A DNA stretch of 64,000 nt from Flagellimonas eckloniae (GTDB lineage Bacteria > Bacteroidota > Bacteroidia > Flavobacteriales > Flavobacteriaceae). The notes under the pieces are model-generated. The model worked only from the letters and a program-made list of their open reading frames with translations, ran no database searches and had not been told where the DNA came from. The DNA lies in NCBI RefSeq assembly GCF_001413955.1, contig NZ_LCTZ01000002.1:372001-436000 (forward strand), given 5' to 3'. Of this stretch, positions 8,876-16,995 are shown in pieces; position 1 is the stretch's first letter, and every line of letters starts with the position of its first letter. Made by a program: the position numbers and the translations under genes.

Positions 8876-10198
8876 ATGAAGAACTTTTTAAAGGTTATAA
8901 AAGTATCCTTACTGATTACCATATTTGTCGCCATCCTAAGCATTTTTATTTTTGGGGATGGCGATTACTCTTATGATAGCATCACTAGAGATATAATTAT
9001 CAGTTTTATTTTTTCGTTTGGATTGACGGCTGTCAATTCTTATTACTATGATGGGATGAACATCCGTTATTCTTGGGAGAAAGACCCTAAAAAACGTTTG
9101 TGGATAGGTGCTATAGGTTCTCTTTTCTTAACCATCATAACCTTTGGGGTATTAAGATATTTGGTTCATTTTTATTATGTAGGACTTTCTATTGGTGAAT
9201 TTCTTGAGCAGGAGACACTTGAGTCATATATAATAGCCATTGTTATTACTGTTATTGCTTCTCTTTTCACACATGCCTTTTATTTTTACAGGGCACTTCA
9301 AAAGAAGGAGGTCAAAAAACAAAAAATTATTGCAGGATCGGCTTCGGCACGTTTTGATGCATTAAAAAATCAATTAGACCCACATTTTTTATTCAATAGT
9401 TTAAACGTATTAACCAGTCTGATTGAGGAAGATCCCCACCAAGCACAAAAATTCACCACTTCTTTATCCAAAGTATATCGATATGTATTGGAACAGAAAA
9501 ATAAAGATTTGGTTACAGTGGATGAAGAACTAAATTTTGCCAGAACCTATGTACGATTGTTAAAAATGCGATTTGAGGATAGCATTGTTTTTGAGATTCC
9601 AGAAAAATCCAGTAATCCTGAAGCTATGATCGTTCCACTTTCTCTGCAACTGCTTTTGGAGAATGCGGTAAAACACAATGTGGTAACTCCTACTAGACCA
9701 TTACATATAAAAGTTATTGAAAAGAAGGGGGCATTAGTTGTTAGCAATAACTTGCAAGAAAAGCAAGTAGTAAAAAAGAGCAGTGGGGTGGGGCTACAGA
9801 ATATTAAACAGCGCTATGCCATTTTAACGGACAGAGAGGTAGACATTAATAAGACTGTAAAAGAATTTAGTGTAGCACTGCCTATGCTAACGGCCCAAAT
9901 TTCTGTGATAGAGACCCAGGAAAGTCATATTGGGGAGAAACGTTACATAAAGGCAAAAGAAAAAGTAGAAGCGATCAAGGGCTTTTATAGCAATTTAATG
10001 GCCTATTGTATTGTAATTCCATTTTTGTGGTGGCTCAATTTAAGAACCACTGACTTTCTCTGGGCGTTCTTTCCAACCTTGTTTTGGGGTTTTGGTATTC
10101 TTGCCCATGGTCTTGAAGCTTATGGACGCAACCCATTGTGGGGCAAACGTTGGGAACAACGAAAAATCCAGGAATTTATGGATAGTGAGGAATTTTAG
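8876..10198 (+). CDS. LytS-type sensor histidine kinase with C-terminal 2TM domain
   Basis: A 440-residue membrane kinase. Four predicted helices (about 10-27, 40-58, 75-97, 115-137) are followed by the LytS-type phosphoacceptor block (His_kinase family) QLDPHFLFNSLN with His170, then a HATPase domain with N-box LLLENAVKHN (Asn263) and G-box SGVGLQNI. Unusually, residues about 353-437 form a complete 2TM domain (GEKRYIKAKEKV ... GKRWEQRKIQEFM), the same module found as separate proteins just downstream. It probably phosphorylates the LytTR regulator at 11617. The C-terminal module resembles the first stand-alone 2TM protein most closely (shared AYCIVIP and NLRTT/NFRTT), suggesting fusion of a duplicated neighbour. 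Confidence 0.88.
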   Translation: MKNFLKVIKVSLLITIFVAILSIFIFGDGDYSYDSITRDIIISFIFSFGLTAVNSYYYDGMNIRYSWEKDPKKRLWIGAIGSLFLTIITFGVLRYLVHFYYVGLSIGEFLEQETLESYIIAIVITVIASLFTHAFYFYRALQKKEVKKQKIIAGSASARFDALKNQLDPHFLFNSLNVLTSLIEEDPHQAQKFTTSLSKVYRYVLEQKNKDLVTVDEELNFARTYVRLLKMRFEDSIVFEIPEKSSNPEAMIVPLSLQLLLENAVKHNVVTPTRPLHIKVIEKKGALVVSNNLQEKQVVKKSSGVGLQNIKQRYAILTDREVDINKTVKEFSVALPMLTAQISVIETQESHIGEKRYIKAKEKVEAIKGFYSNLMAYCIVIPFLWWLNLRTTDFLWAFFPTLFWGFGILAHGLEAYGRNPLWGKRWEQRKIQEFMDSEEF

Positions 10199-10333
10199 TA
10201 CACACAAAATCTAAATTCTGGCGGGCTTTCACAATTCATCCCTTAAAAACAACAGTTCGCGAATCTACTTTTTGGGAAACACCGTTTTCTCCCGAAGTTT
10301 GAACCATAATTAATAATCACTAAAAAACACAGG

Positions 10334-10612
10334 ATGGAAAATAATGGTGAACTTCGATATAAGAGAGCAAAGGAAAGAGTAGCAGCACTCAAGTCATTTT
10401 ATTCAAATTTAGCGGCTTATTGTATTGTTATTCCGATTTTGGCCTATTTAAACTTTAGAACAACAAGTTTCCCTTGGGTCGTTTTCCCTGCCCTTGGCTG
10501 GGGAATAGGTTTAATTGGCCATTGGTTTTGCACTATCGGGTATAACCCTATTTTAGGTAAAAACTGGGAAGAACAAAAAATAAGAGAATATATGGAGTCT
10601 GACCGAATCTAA
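10334..10612 (+). CDS. 2TM domain protein A
   Basis: A 92-residue protein that is almost entirely one 2TM domain: an amphipathic basic N-helix (YKRAKERVAALKSFYSNL), two membrane helices (about 30-46 and 52-70), a WGIG turn, the NPILGK loop and a C-terminal charged helix (NWEEQKIREYM). It is closest to the kinase C-terminal module. It sits 135 nt after the kinase gene and 40 nt before the next 2TM gene. The domain's biochemical function is not established; a membrane adaptor or signal-modulating role is an inference from the two-component context. The start is ATG 10334 after an AGG. Confidence 0.85.
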   Translation: MENNGELRYKRAKERVAALKSFYSNLAAYCIVIPILAYLNFRTTSFPWVVFPALGWGIGLIGHWFCTIGYNPILGKNWEEQKIREYMESDRI

Positions 10613-10652
10613 CATATCTGTATATTTAAAGAGACAACCAAGAGATTAAAAA

Positions 10653-10955
10653 ATGGAAAATTCAAATAAAGAAACCAAATACCTTAGGGCCAAGGAAAAG
10701 GTGGCAAAACTAAAGAAGTTTTATGCAAACCTTAGTACGTATGTGTTCGTAATTAGCATATTGGCCTTAATCAATTATTTGGTTAACGGATTTAGCTATA
10801 TGTGGTTTTTATGGGCTGCATTTGGCTGGGGCATAGGAATATTTTTTCATGCCGTAAGTACCTTTGACCTTAACCCTTTCTTTGGTAAAAGTTGGGAACA
10901 GCGTAAGATCAAACAGCTGATGGATGAAGATGAGAAAACGCAAAAATGGACATAA
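10653..10955 (+). CDS. 2TM domain protein B
   Basis: A 100-residue single-domain protein with the same plan as its neighbours: YLRAKEKVAKLKKFYANL N-helix, two hydrophobic helices (about 32-48 and 52-72), FGWGIG turn with a following His, NPFFGK loop and a WEQRKIKQLM amphipathic tail. It is more diverged from the kinase module than protein A. The stop overlaps the possible upstream start of protein C, so the two are likely co-translated. Confidence 0.85.
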   Translation: MENSNKETKYLRAKEKVAKLKKFYANLSTYVFVISILALINYLVNGFSYMWFLWAAFGWGIGIFFHAVSTFDLNPFFGKSWEQRKIKQLMDEDEKTQKWT

Positions 10956-10957
10956 CA

Positions 10958-11263
10958 ATGGAAGATTTCAACAACGAAAAATTGAAGAGGGCTAAAAAGA
11001 AGGTAGATGAACTAAAGGGTTTTTATGTACATCTCACGGTCTATATAATTGTAAATGTGTTCATACTCGTTAATATTTATTTAAACACTGATGATTTCTG
11101 GAAGTGGCCGCATTTTGTGACTCTTTTTGGCTGGGGAATAGGTTTAGCGTTCCACGCAACCAAAACCTTTGGTTTTAACCCCTTTTTTGGTAAGGATTGG
11201 GAGAAAAAACAAATACAGAAATATATAGAAGAGGATAAAAAGGAAATGGATAAATTCAAATAG
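10958..11263 (+). CDS. 2TM domain protein C
   Basis: A 101-residue 2TM protein (MEDFNNEKLKRAKKKV ... NPFFGKDWEKKQIQKY). Two in-frame ATG codons exist. The one at 10946 lies inside the previous gene; the one at 10958 falls 2 nt after that gene's stop codon. I prefer 10958, but a 105-residue form with a 10-nt overlap cannot be excluded. Helices lie at about 28-46 and 53-70. The conserved FGWGIG-(x)n-H and GKxWE motifs are intact. It is followed after 1 nt by the next 2TM gene. Confidence 0.82.
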   Translation: MEDFNNEKLKRAKKKVDELKGFYVHLTVYIIVNVFILVNIYLNTDDFWKWPHFVTLFGWGIGLAFHATKTFGFNPFFGKDWEKKQIQKYIEEDKKEMDKFK

Positions 11264-11264
11264 G

Positions 11265-11600
11265 ATGGAAAAAGCAACGACAAGTGTGGAAAGGGCTAAA
11301 AAAAGAGTGTCTCAACTAAAAAAGTTTTACACGCACCTATCAATCTACATATTAGTTAACTTCATCCTTTTAGGAATTAAGGCCTATTTTTTTGGTCTTT
11401 TTGAAAATAACATTGGGGAAAATGTTGACCTAACAGCTTGGATAAGTTGGAATATGTTGTCTACACCCATAATTTGGGGAATATTTTTAATTGTCCACGC
11501 TACAAAGGTCTTTAGCCATCCTTTAGTGGAAAAATGGGAAAAAGGGCAGATTCAGAAATTTTTGGAAAAAGAAGAGAATGATATCTCTGGACATTACTAA
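11265..11600 (+). CDS. 2TM domain protein D (divergent)
   Basis: A 111-residue member of the same array and the most diverged. The N-helix (VERAKKRVSQLKKFYTHL) is conserved, but the loop between the two helices is about 12 residues longer, and the usual NPxxGKxW reads HPLVEKWEKGQIQKF, losing the Gly. The start is 1 nt after the stop of protein C and the end is 16 nt before the LytTR regulator, so the cassette reads as one transcript. Divergence of the loop suggests a distinct partner or role within the array. Confidence 0.82.
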   Translation: MEKATTSVERAKKRVSQLKKFYTHLSIYILVNFILLGIKAYFFGLFENNIGENVDLTAWISWNMLSTPIIWGIFLIVHATKVFSHPLVEKWEKGQIQKFLEKEENDISGHY

Positions 11601-11616
11601 TTTTTAAACTGTAGAA

Positions 11617-12372
11617 ATGAACGTAATCATCATAGAAGATGAAAAGCCAGCCGCAAGAAGATTAAGTAGATTGCTTTTGGAACTGGATGTTGAGGTTTCC
11701 ACAATGCTTCATTCCGTTGAAGAATCAATTGAGTGGTTCACTAACAACACACATCCTGATTTAATTTTTCTTGACATTCAATTATCGGATGGTCTCTCCT
11801 TTGAAATATTTGATAGTATCGAAGTAAAAAGCGCTATCATTTTTACTACCGCTTTTGATGAATATGCACTCCAGGCTTTCAAGCTAAATAGCATCGATTA
11901 TTTGTTAAAACCCATTGATGATGAAGAGCTTGAAAGTGCAGTGAAAAAGTACCGGGATTTTAAACCTGAAAAACAAAAAATATCTGTTGATTTTAACGAC
12001 ATAAAAAAGTTGCTTGTCAACCCTCTGGAACGAGAGTATAAAAAACGATTTACGGTTAAGGTAGGGCAACATTTAAAAATCATCAATGCTGATGAGGTAG
12101 AATGTTTTTATAGTGAGAACAAGGGTACCTACGCAGCAACTTCAGATGGAAGAAACTATTTGTTGGATACCACACTGGAGAACTTGGAAGGGGAGCTGTC
12201 GCCAAAAAAGTTCTTTAGGGTAAGCAGGAAGTTTTACATAAATATCATTCACATAAAAGATATCATCTCATACACAAATTCTAGGCTTCAAATTAAGTTA
12301 AATCACTTTAGCGAACAAGAAATCATTGTTAGTAGAGAGCGAGTAAAAGACTTTAAGTTATGGTTAGAATAA
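11617..12372 (+). CDS. LytTR-family response regulator
   Basis: A 251-residue regulator with an N-terminal receiver (about 1-120) carrying the acidic pair near the start (IIEDEKPAARR), the phosphoacceptor Asp53 in FLDIQLSDG and the conserved Lys in DYLLKPID, followed by a LytTR DNA-binding domain (about 150-250; VKVGQHLKIINADEVECFYSE and the FFRVSRKFYINI segment). It is the natural partner of the LytS-type kinase at 8876 and last gene of the 2TM cassette. LytTR regulators usually bind direct repeats 12-13 bp apart; see 10250-10300 for a weak candidate site. Confidence 0.92.
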   Translation: MNVIIIEDEKPAARRLSRLLLELDVEVSTMLHSVEESIEWFTNNTHPDLIFLDIQLSDGLSFEIFDSIEVKSAIIFTTAFDEYALQAFKLNSIDYLLKPIDDEELESAVKKYRDFKPEKQKISVDFNDIKKLLVNPLEREYKKRFTVKVGQHLKIINADEVECFYSENKGTYAATSDGRNYLLDTTLENLEGELSPKKFFRVSRKFYINIIHIKDIISYTNSRLQIKLNHFSEQEIIVSRERVKDFKLWLE

Positions 12373-12462
12373 TGTATATTAATAATATGATTAACAAATA
12401 ATTAAACATATTTAAAAATAACAATAAATTTTTCTTATAGTTAAGTTTTTGAGAAAAATCAT

Positions 12463-13653
12463 CTAGTTTTCTTCAATTCGATTGTCATCAAATGCTGAGG
12501 GTAACAATTTAGGAATTAATTTTATAAAAATTGGTAATAGAACAGCTCCTCCGGGTAACATGAAAATGGCCAAGGAAGGAATAGTCTTAAAAATGTCCAA
12601 CAATTGTTTTTGAACTTTTTTCTTCTCTTCAGGGTTTAGTTCCTTAGCTGCGGATTTTGATAAAAGAGATACAAGTTCTTTACTTTCGGTGAGCTCTTTT
12701 TTAAGCCTTTTACTATTTCTTAAAATTAATTTACTAACGTTTTTTAGCATTCCTTCATAGAATTGAAAGGCTAAATTTTTGTCATTTAAGTAGGCAACTT
12801 TTGAACTGTTTTTTTGAAAGAATTCTGTGGTATATTTCAGCACCGATTCCACTTCATTTTTTGACTTTTCCAAGTCACTTCCAAGTCCAAAAATATATTC
12901 CGATTCTGTATAGTCTAAAGACTTATCTTCCCATATGGTCAAACACGCCATATCCAAAAAATAGTCCTTGGCATATTTGGAGAAATTATACTTTAATAAA
13001 TCCCTATAGGTACCATCAAAATTTGCCTTATCCGGATCCACATAGGTAAGGGAAGAGTCTAAAAGTTGAATCAACTTATCATCTGCCTTTTTTGTTTCCT
13101 TAGAGTTTAGTGCATGATAGGCAATGTTGATGGTTACATATTCCAATAGCTGTGCATGTCTCATAATATTTGGGGAACCCTGTAGATAAATTTGAAAAAT
13201 CAGAATATCAACATATAACAATGAGTTGGTAAGGCTGTTCCCAAAAGCTCTATTGAATGCAGTTCCACCAAGATAAATTCTGGAATCCAAGAGTTTTTCA
13301 AGCTGGGATTCGGTCTGTTTACCGCTCAAAATTTTATTCAAGAACGATATTTTGGCAACATCAAGGGACTGATAATAGTTAAAAACAGTGTTTACAAAAA
13401 GGTCAAAATCCGTTTCGCCTTTTTCAAGTGTAAAAGTGAAGTAGAGGGCAGTAAGTAAATTTATCTTAGCTATTTCATCCTCAGTGAGTTCATGTTCAAC
13501 ATCAATAAAAGAACAAATATCAAGATGAATCCCATAAATAAATCCGTTTCTTTTAAGTTCTTGATATAAACTATCAAAGTTCGGAAAGTGAATGGATTCT
13601 TTTTTGACCAGATGTCCAAACTTATTGATCCATCCGGATGATGAGGGATTCAT
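12463..13653 (-). CDS. LETM1-related protein
   Basis: A 396-residue protein, mostly helical, without a signal peptide. The C terminus (about 335-390) resembles the LETM1 ribosome-binding-like region: a KKVQKQLLDIFKTIPSLAIF block followed by a hydrophobic LPGGAVLLPIFIKLIPKLLP segment. Proteins of this type in flavobacteria are generally labelled LETM1-related, sometimes biofilm-associated. The mechanism is unknown. It converges with the LytTR regulator across 90 nt of A/T-rich sequence lacking a good terminator, and appears monocistronic. Confidence 0.65.
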   Translation of the reverse strand: MNPSSSGWINKFGHLVKKESIHFPNFDSLYQELKRNGFIYGIHLDICSFIDVEHELTEDEIAKINLLTALYFTFTLEKGETDFDLFVNTVFNYYQSLDVAKISFLNKILSGKQTESQLEKLLDSRIYLGGTAFNRAFGNSLTNSLLYVDILIFQIYLQGSPNIMRHAQLLEYVTINIAYHALNSKETKKADDKLIQLLDSSLTYVDPDKANFDGTYRDLLKYNFSKYAKDYFLDMACLTIWEDKSLDYTESEYIFGLGSDLEKSKNEVESVLKYTTEFFQKNSSKVAYLNDKNLAFQFYEGMLKNVSKLILRNSKRLKKELTESKELVSLLSKSAAKELNPEEKKKVQKQLLDIFKTIPSLAIFMLPGGAVLLPIFIKLIPKLLPSAFDDNRIEEN

Positions 13654-13778
13654 TAGGTTAATGTTTACCGTTCAAAATAACATAATTTATAGGACTTTAT
13701 TCGACTTTGCTTGCATACAAAATTCAATAAAGCATGGGTTTTTGTTTTTTGGATGTCAAACAATCATCAAGAAACCTT

Positions 13779-14324
13779 CTATTCTTTGATTTTAGGCCCC
13801 CCATTTTCAATGGAATTATTTTCCTTATGTAGGATTTCAATTCCCTTTTGAATCACCAGATTTGTTGGGATGGATATTCTACGACCATCATCCGTGCGCA
13901 TAAAAAGATAAAACCCACTAATGTCCTCTACTTTACCCGTCCAGTCAAAATCCTTGTCCAAAACCCTTACCCTATCGCCCAGTCGTAGTGGATGACCAAA
14001 AAATAGGATGACACTAGCGGTTAAGTTGGAGAGAATAGACCATTGGGCCACAAACCCAATACCCACAATTGCCAATACGGAAGAAATAAAAATGGAAAAC
14101 TCTTGTAGATTTACGCCCCAAATCAATGTAATTCCAATTATGGCTATTCCATAAAACAGTAGATTACTCAAGTAGAAGATAATTTTTCTACTGTTCATGT
14201 CAATGGCGCTGGTTCTCCCAAATCTTCTAATAGCTTTTTTTGTAATCGTGTTAATGCCGATTAGGAGGGCCAATAAGACAACGGTAATTATAATTTCATT
14301 TTTATATGATATTACATCTAACAT
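13779..14324 (-). CDS. Small MscS-family mechanosensitive channel
   Basis: A 181-residue protein with three membrane helices (about residues 10-27, 50-70, 80-105) and one beta domain. The third helix and following segment (FVAQWSILSNLTASVILFFGHPLRLGDRVRV) match the MscS pore helix and the start of the MscS beta domain. It lacks the C-terminal alpha/beta cage of E. coli MscS (286 residues), so it is a short form. I start it at ATG 14324; a longer frame begins at TTG 14354. A role in osmotic down-shock relief is expected for the family. Confidence 0.85.
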   Translation of the reverse strand: MLDVISYKNEIIITVVLLALLIGINTITKKAIRRFGRTSAIDMNSRKIIFYLSNLLFYGIAIIGITLIWGVNLQEFSIFISSVLAIVGIGFVAQWSILSNLTASVILFFGHPLRLGDRVRVLDKDFDWTGKVEDISGFYLFMRTDDGRRISIPTNLVIQKGIEILHKENNSIENGGPKIKE

Positions 14325-14429
14325 AACAAAGGGTGTTGATTTATGATACTGCAAAATACCTAATTCTCTTTTCCTGCATATAAATTTTATACAATGATAA
14401 AGGTCATATGCTCTAAAAATAGGGGTAGG

Positions 14430-14437
14430 TAATTTTG
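14430..14437 (+). promoter_or_regulatory. Candidate -7 promoter element for ompW
   Basis: TAATTTTG matches the Bacteroidota -7 consensus TAnnTTTG exactly and lies 25 nt before ATG 14462. No TTG is found at the expected -33 distance, so only half of the promoter is supported. Its position overlaps the possible TTG start at 14435, arguing that this TTG is not the translation start. Confidence 0.45.
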
Positions 14438-14461
14438 GTCAAATTTAAAACACATACACGT

Positions 14462-15112
14462 ATGAAGAAGGTAATTGTTTTTTTGTTGATGATTGTAGTA
14501 GGATCTACAAATTTGTCCCATGCACAAAGCTCAGGTACAGATACTGATGGTAGTAAATGGCAGTTTAGACTACGCGGAATCGTAGTAACACCTGATGAGA
14601 GTGCTGATATTGAAGCTATTGGTGGCGACGCGTCAATTTCCACAGCAGTTGTACCTGAACTGGATATTTCTTATTTTTTTGATGAGAATTGGTCGTTGGA
14701 ATTGATTTTGGCCACAACAAAACACGATGTCGAGGCAGTTGGAACTTCGGCTGGTGATATAGATTTGGGACATGTATGGTTGCTTCCACCAACTTTAACA
14801 GGTCAATATCATTTTACAGGAGGCAACTTGGTACCTTATTTGGGAGCAGGATTGAATTTGACCTTGTTTTATGGAGTTGATGAAGGCCCTGTTGCTGATA
14901 ATGTTGATTACGATACGGCTTTGGGATTTGCTTTTCAAGGAGGGTTTGACTACATGTTAAATGATACCTGGTTTTTGAATGTTGATATAAAGAAGATGTT
15001 TATGGGAACGGATGCAACCATTGATGCTACTACAGCTCTTGGGGCTACAGTCGGTGCGGATGTTGACATTAACCCATGGATTTTTGGATTTGGAGTAGGG
15101 GTAAAACTATAA
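14462..15112 (+). CDS. ompW: OmpW-family outer membrane protein
   Basis: A 216-residue exported protein with signal peptide (MKKVIVFLLMIVVGSTNLSHAQ) and an eight-stranded barrel typical of OmpW. Visible marks are WQFRLRGIVVTP near the mature start, the PPTLTGQYHF block, PYLGAGLNLTLFY and a C-terminal FGVGVKL. OmpW proteins form a small hydrophobic channel in the outer membrane. The ATG at 14462 is preferred over an upstream TTG that overlaps a -7 box. It is monocistronic with a terminator 29 nt downstream. Confidence 0.9.
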   Translation: MKKVIVFLLMIVVGSTNLSHAQSSGTDTDGSKWQFRLRGIVVTPDESADIEAIGGDASISTAVVPELDISYFFDENWSLELILATTKHDVEAVGTSAGDIDLGHVWLLPPTLTGQYHFTGGNLVPYLGAGLNLTLFYGVDEGPVADNVDYDTALGFAFQGGFDYMLNDTWFLNVDIKKMFMGTDATIDATTALGATVGADVDINPWIFGFGVGVKL

Positions 15113-15140
15113 AAATACCAGCTTTAAGTTATGATAAAGA

Positions 15141-15169
15141 AAACGGCTTGATGGAAACTCAAGCCGTTT
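15141..15169 (+). terminator. Terminator after ompW
   Basis: A perfect 11-bp stem (AAACGGCTTGA, 15141-15151 with 15159-15169) with a 7-nt loop, followed by TTAGTATTATT on the plus strand. The opposite strand also has TTTTCTTTATC after the stem, so it may serve the converging YCII gene too. Confidence 0.85.
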
Positions 15170-15185
15170 TTAGTATTATTTGTTC

Positions 15186-15542
15186 TTAGTTAATGCCTTC
15201 AACATGTTTTATGGGTCTAACCTCCATCCGCCAAATTCCTTCATCAAATCTTGGGTCTTGTTTTGCAATGGCTATTGCTTCATCCAAATCTTTTGCCAGG
15301 AGATGGTAATATCCAGAGATAATCTCCTTGGTTTCATTGTAAGGTCCGTCAACAATTTGCCCGTTTTTGTAGGATAGCATTGTTCCTTTCATTTCCAAGG
15401 GTTGGGCAGATTTCATTCTACCTTCTTCCGTAAGTTTTTTTAAATACCCTCCAATTTTTTCAATATGCTGCTGCATTTGTTCTGGAGATAAATTGGCTTT
15501 GGGTTCCTCTTCACTTCGAATTAATAATAGAAATTCTCTCAT
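15186..15542 (-). CDS. YCII/DGPF-domain protein, partner of an ECF42-type sigma factor
   Basis: A 118-residue YciI-like protein (MREFLLLIRSEEE start, a ferredoxin-like fold in the family). The motif that names the DGPF group appears here as DGPY in IVDGPYNETKEIISGYYHLL (about residues 65-84). DGPF/YCII genes are the characteristic neighbours of ECF42 sigma factors, and this gene starts 29 nt after the stop of such a sigma gene, so the two probably form one operon. The biochemical role is not known; YciI relatives have been suggested to be small hydrolases or dehalogenase-like enzymes. Confidence 0.85.
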   Translation of the reverse strand: MREFLLLIRSEEEPKANLSPEQMQQHIEKIGGYLKKLTEEGRMKSAQPLEMKGTMLSYKNGQIVDGPYNETKEIISGYYHLLAKDLDEAIAIAKQDPRFDEGIWRMEVRPIKHVEGIN

Positions 15543-15571
15543 AATTTTTTATTTAAGATTATAATTTGACC

Positions 15572-16849
15572 CTAAGACAACTGAGATGGTGAAATCAGGA
15601 CAAGCTCATCCAATTTTTTTCTCAAAAGTTCTTTATCTCTTGGATTTTTGGCCAAATGTAAAGCCTGATTGTAGGCAAATCGTGCTTTTGCGAAGGCTTT
15701 GTTCGTCTTATGAAGTTCTGCAAGGGTAAAGTGATATAGAAAATAATTGTCGATATCTGATTCCTCTCCCAATGTTTCCAGAGTAGAAATAGCCACTTGC
15801 GTTCCTTTTACTTCAGCTAATACAATACTTCTGTTTAATTGTGTAATTGGGGAATCTTCCAATACTATAAGTTGATCATACAAGGACAAAATTTGTTCCC
15901 AATTTGTTTTATTATAGGTTTCGGCAATACAATGATGGGCAGAAATGGTAGCTAGAATATTGTATTTGGTTATTGTTTTGGTCGAGGTGATTTTATCCAA
16001 ATACCACATTCCCGTTTGAATTAATTGAGAATCCCATTTTGAGCGATCTTGCTCCTTTAAATCGATGATTTCACCCACATCAGATACGCGGGAAGCAAAT
16101 CTAGATACATTGAAGTACATAAGGGCTAAAAGAGCACTACAATCAGTTTTATTGCCAACAACGGTACTTTCTTCAAGTAAGCGTGCAAGCCTGATGGCTT
16201 CCAAACAAAGATCAAAACGGATAACCTGATTTTTGTTTGCTGGAAAATAACCCTCATTGAATAAGAGGTAAATTGTCTTTAGAACGGCTTCCAACCGTTT
16301 ATCTGTATCAAATTTTTGGGAGAGATCAATTTTAATTTTTCTCAGTTGCAGTCTTCCTCTAACAAGTCGCTTATTTATGGTTTCCTCATTTGAAAAAAAG
16401 GCGTTTGCAATCTCAGAAATACTGAAACCAGACAATATCTTTAGGATAAGTGCTATCTGTGAGTTTTCAGAGATAGAGGGATGGCAACAGGAAAACATCA
16501 TTTTTAACTGGCTGTCTTCAATCAATTCATCAGAAAAGAAACCAGTCTCGTCCATTTCTGGTTTTTGATTGGCTTGGGATTCATAATCTCTTTGATATTT
16601 TTTTCGCTTTAGTACATTTAAAGTCAAATTTTTAGCTGTTGTATATAACCAAGCCTTAGGGTTTTCAGGAATCCCCTTCATTTCCCAATGCTCCGTTGCC
16701 TTTAGTAAAGTCTCCTGTACAATGTCCTCAGCAGTTTCAACATGGGCATTCCCTAAATAGCCTGTAATAACGGAGACCAACTTGCCATACTCATTTCTAA
16801 AAAAGTGGGAGGTAAGCTCATTGCTTGTCGTAAAGTTGGGATTGTTCAT
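15572..16849 (-). CDS. ECF42-type RNA polymerase sigma factor with helical-repeat extension
   Basis: A 425-residue sigma factor. Sigma2 is at about 10-85 (AEDIVQETLLKATEHW, WLYTTAKNLTLN) and sigma4 at about 110-170 (FSISEIANAFFSNEETINKRLVRGR). A long C-terminal part (about 180-415) holds helical repeats of TPR type, including FNEGY and TALLALM-like segments, as in the DUF6596/ECF42 group. In that group the C-terminal extension is thought to replace an anti-sigma factor in controlling activity. It is followed by its YCII partner. No upstream ECF-type promoter was recognised. Confidence 0.9.
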   Translation of the reverse strand: MNNPNFTTSNELTSHFFRNEYGKLVSVITGYLGNAHVETAEDIVQETLLKATEHWEMKGIPENPKAWLYTTAKNLTLNVLKRKKYQRDYESQANQKPEMDETGFFSDELIEDSQLKMMFSCCHPSISENSQIALILKILSGFSISEIANAFFSNEETINKRLVRGRLQLRKIKIDLSQKFDTDKRLEAVLKTIYLLFNEGYFPANKNQVIRFDLCLEAIRLARLLEESTVVGNKTDCSALLALMYFNVSRFASRVSDVGEIIDLKEQDRSKWDSQLIQTGMWYLDKITSTKTITKYNILATISAHHCIAETYNKTNWEQILSLYDQLIVLEDSPITQLNRSIVLAEVKGTQVAISTLETLGEESDIDNYFLYHFTLAELHKTNKAFAKARFAYNQALHLAKNPRDKELLRKKLDELVLISPSQLS

Positions 16850-16995
16850 TTTAAACCAAATATTGATAAACCGCTTACATTCAAAAATTCAAAATACAAT
16901 TATTATGGATAAATATGAGGAGTATCTTCCATTAAACTGATTCTTATCAAAGTAGAGAATTTTCTTCAGGAATAATTGGCTTATGGCAATTAATT

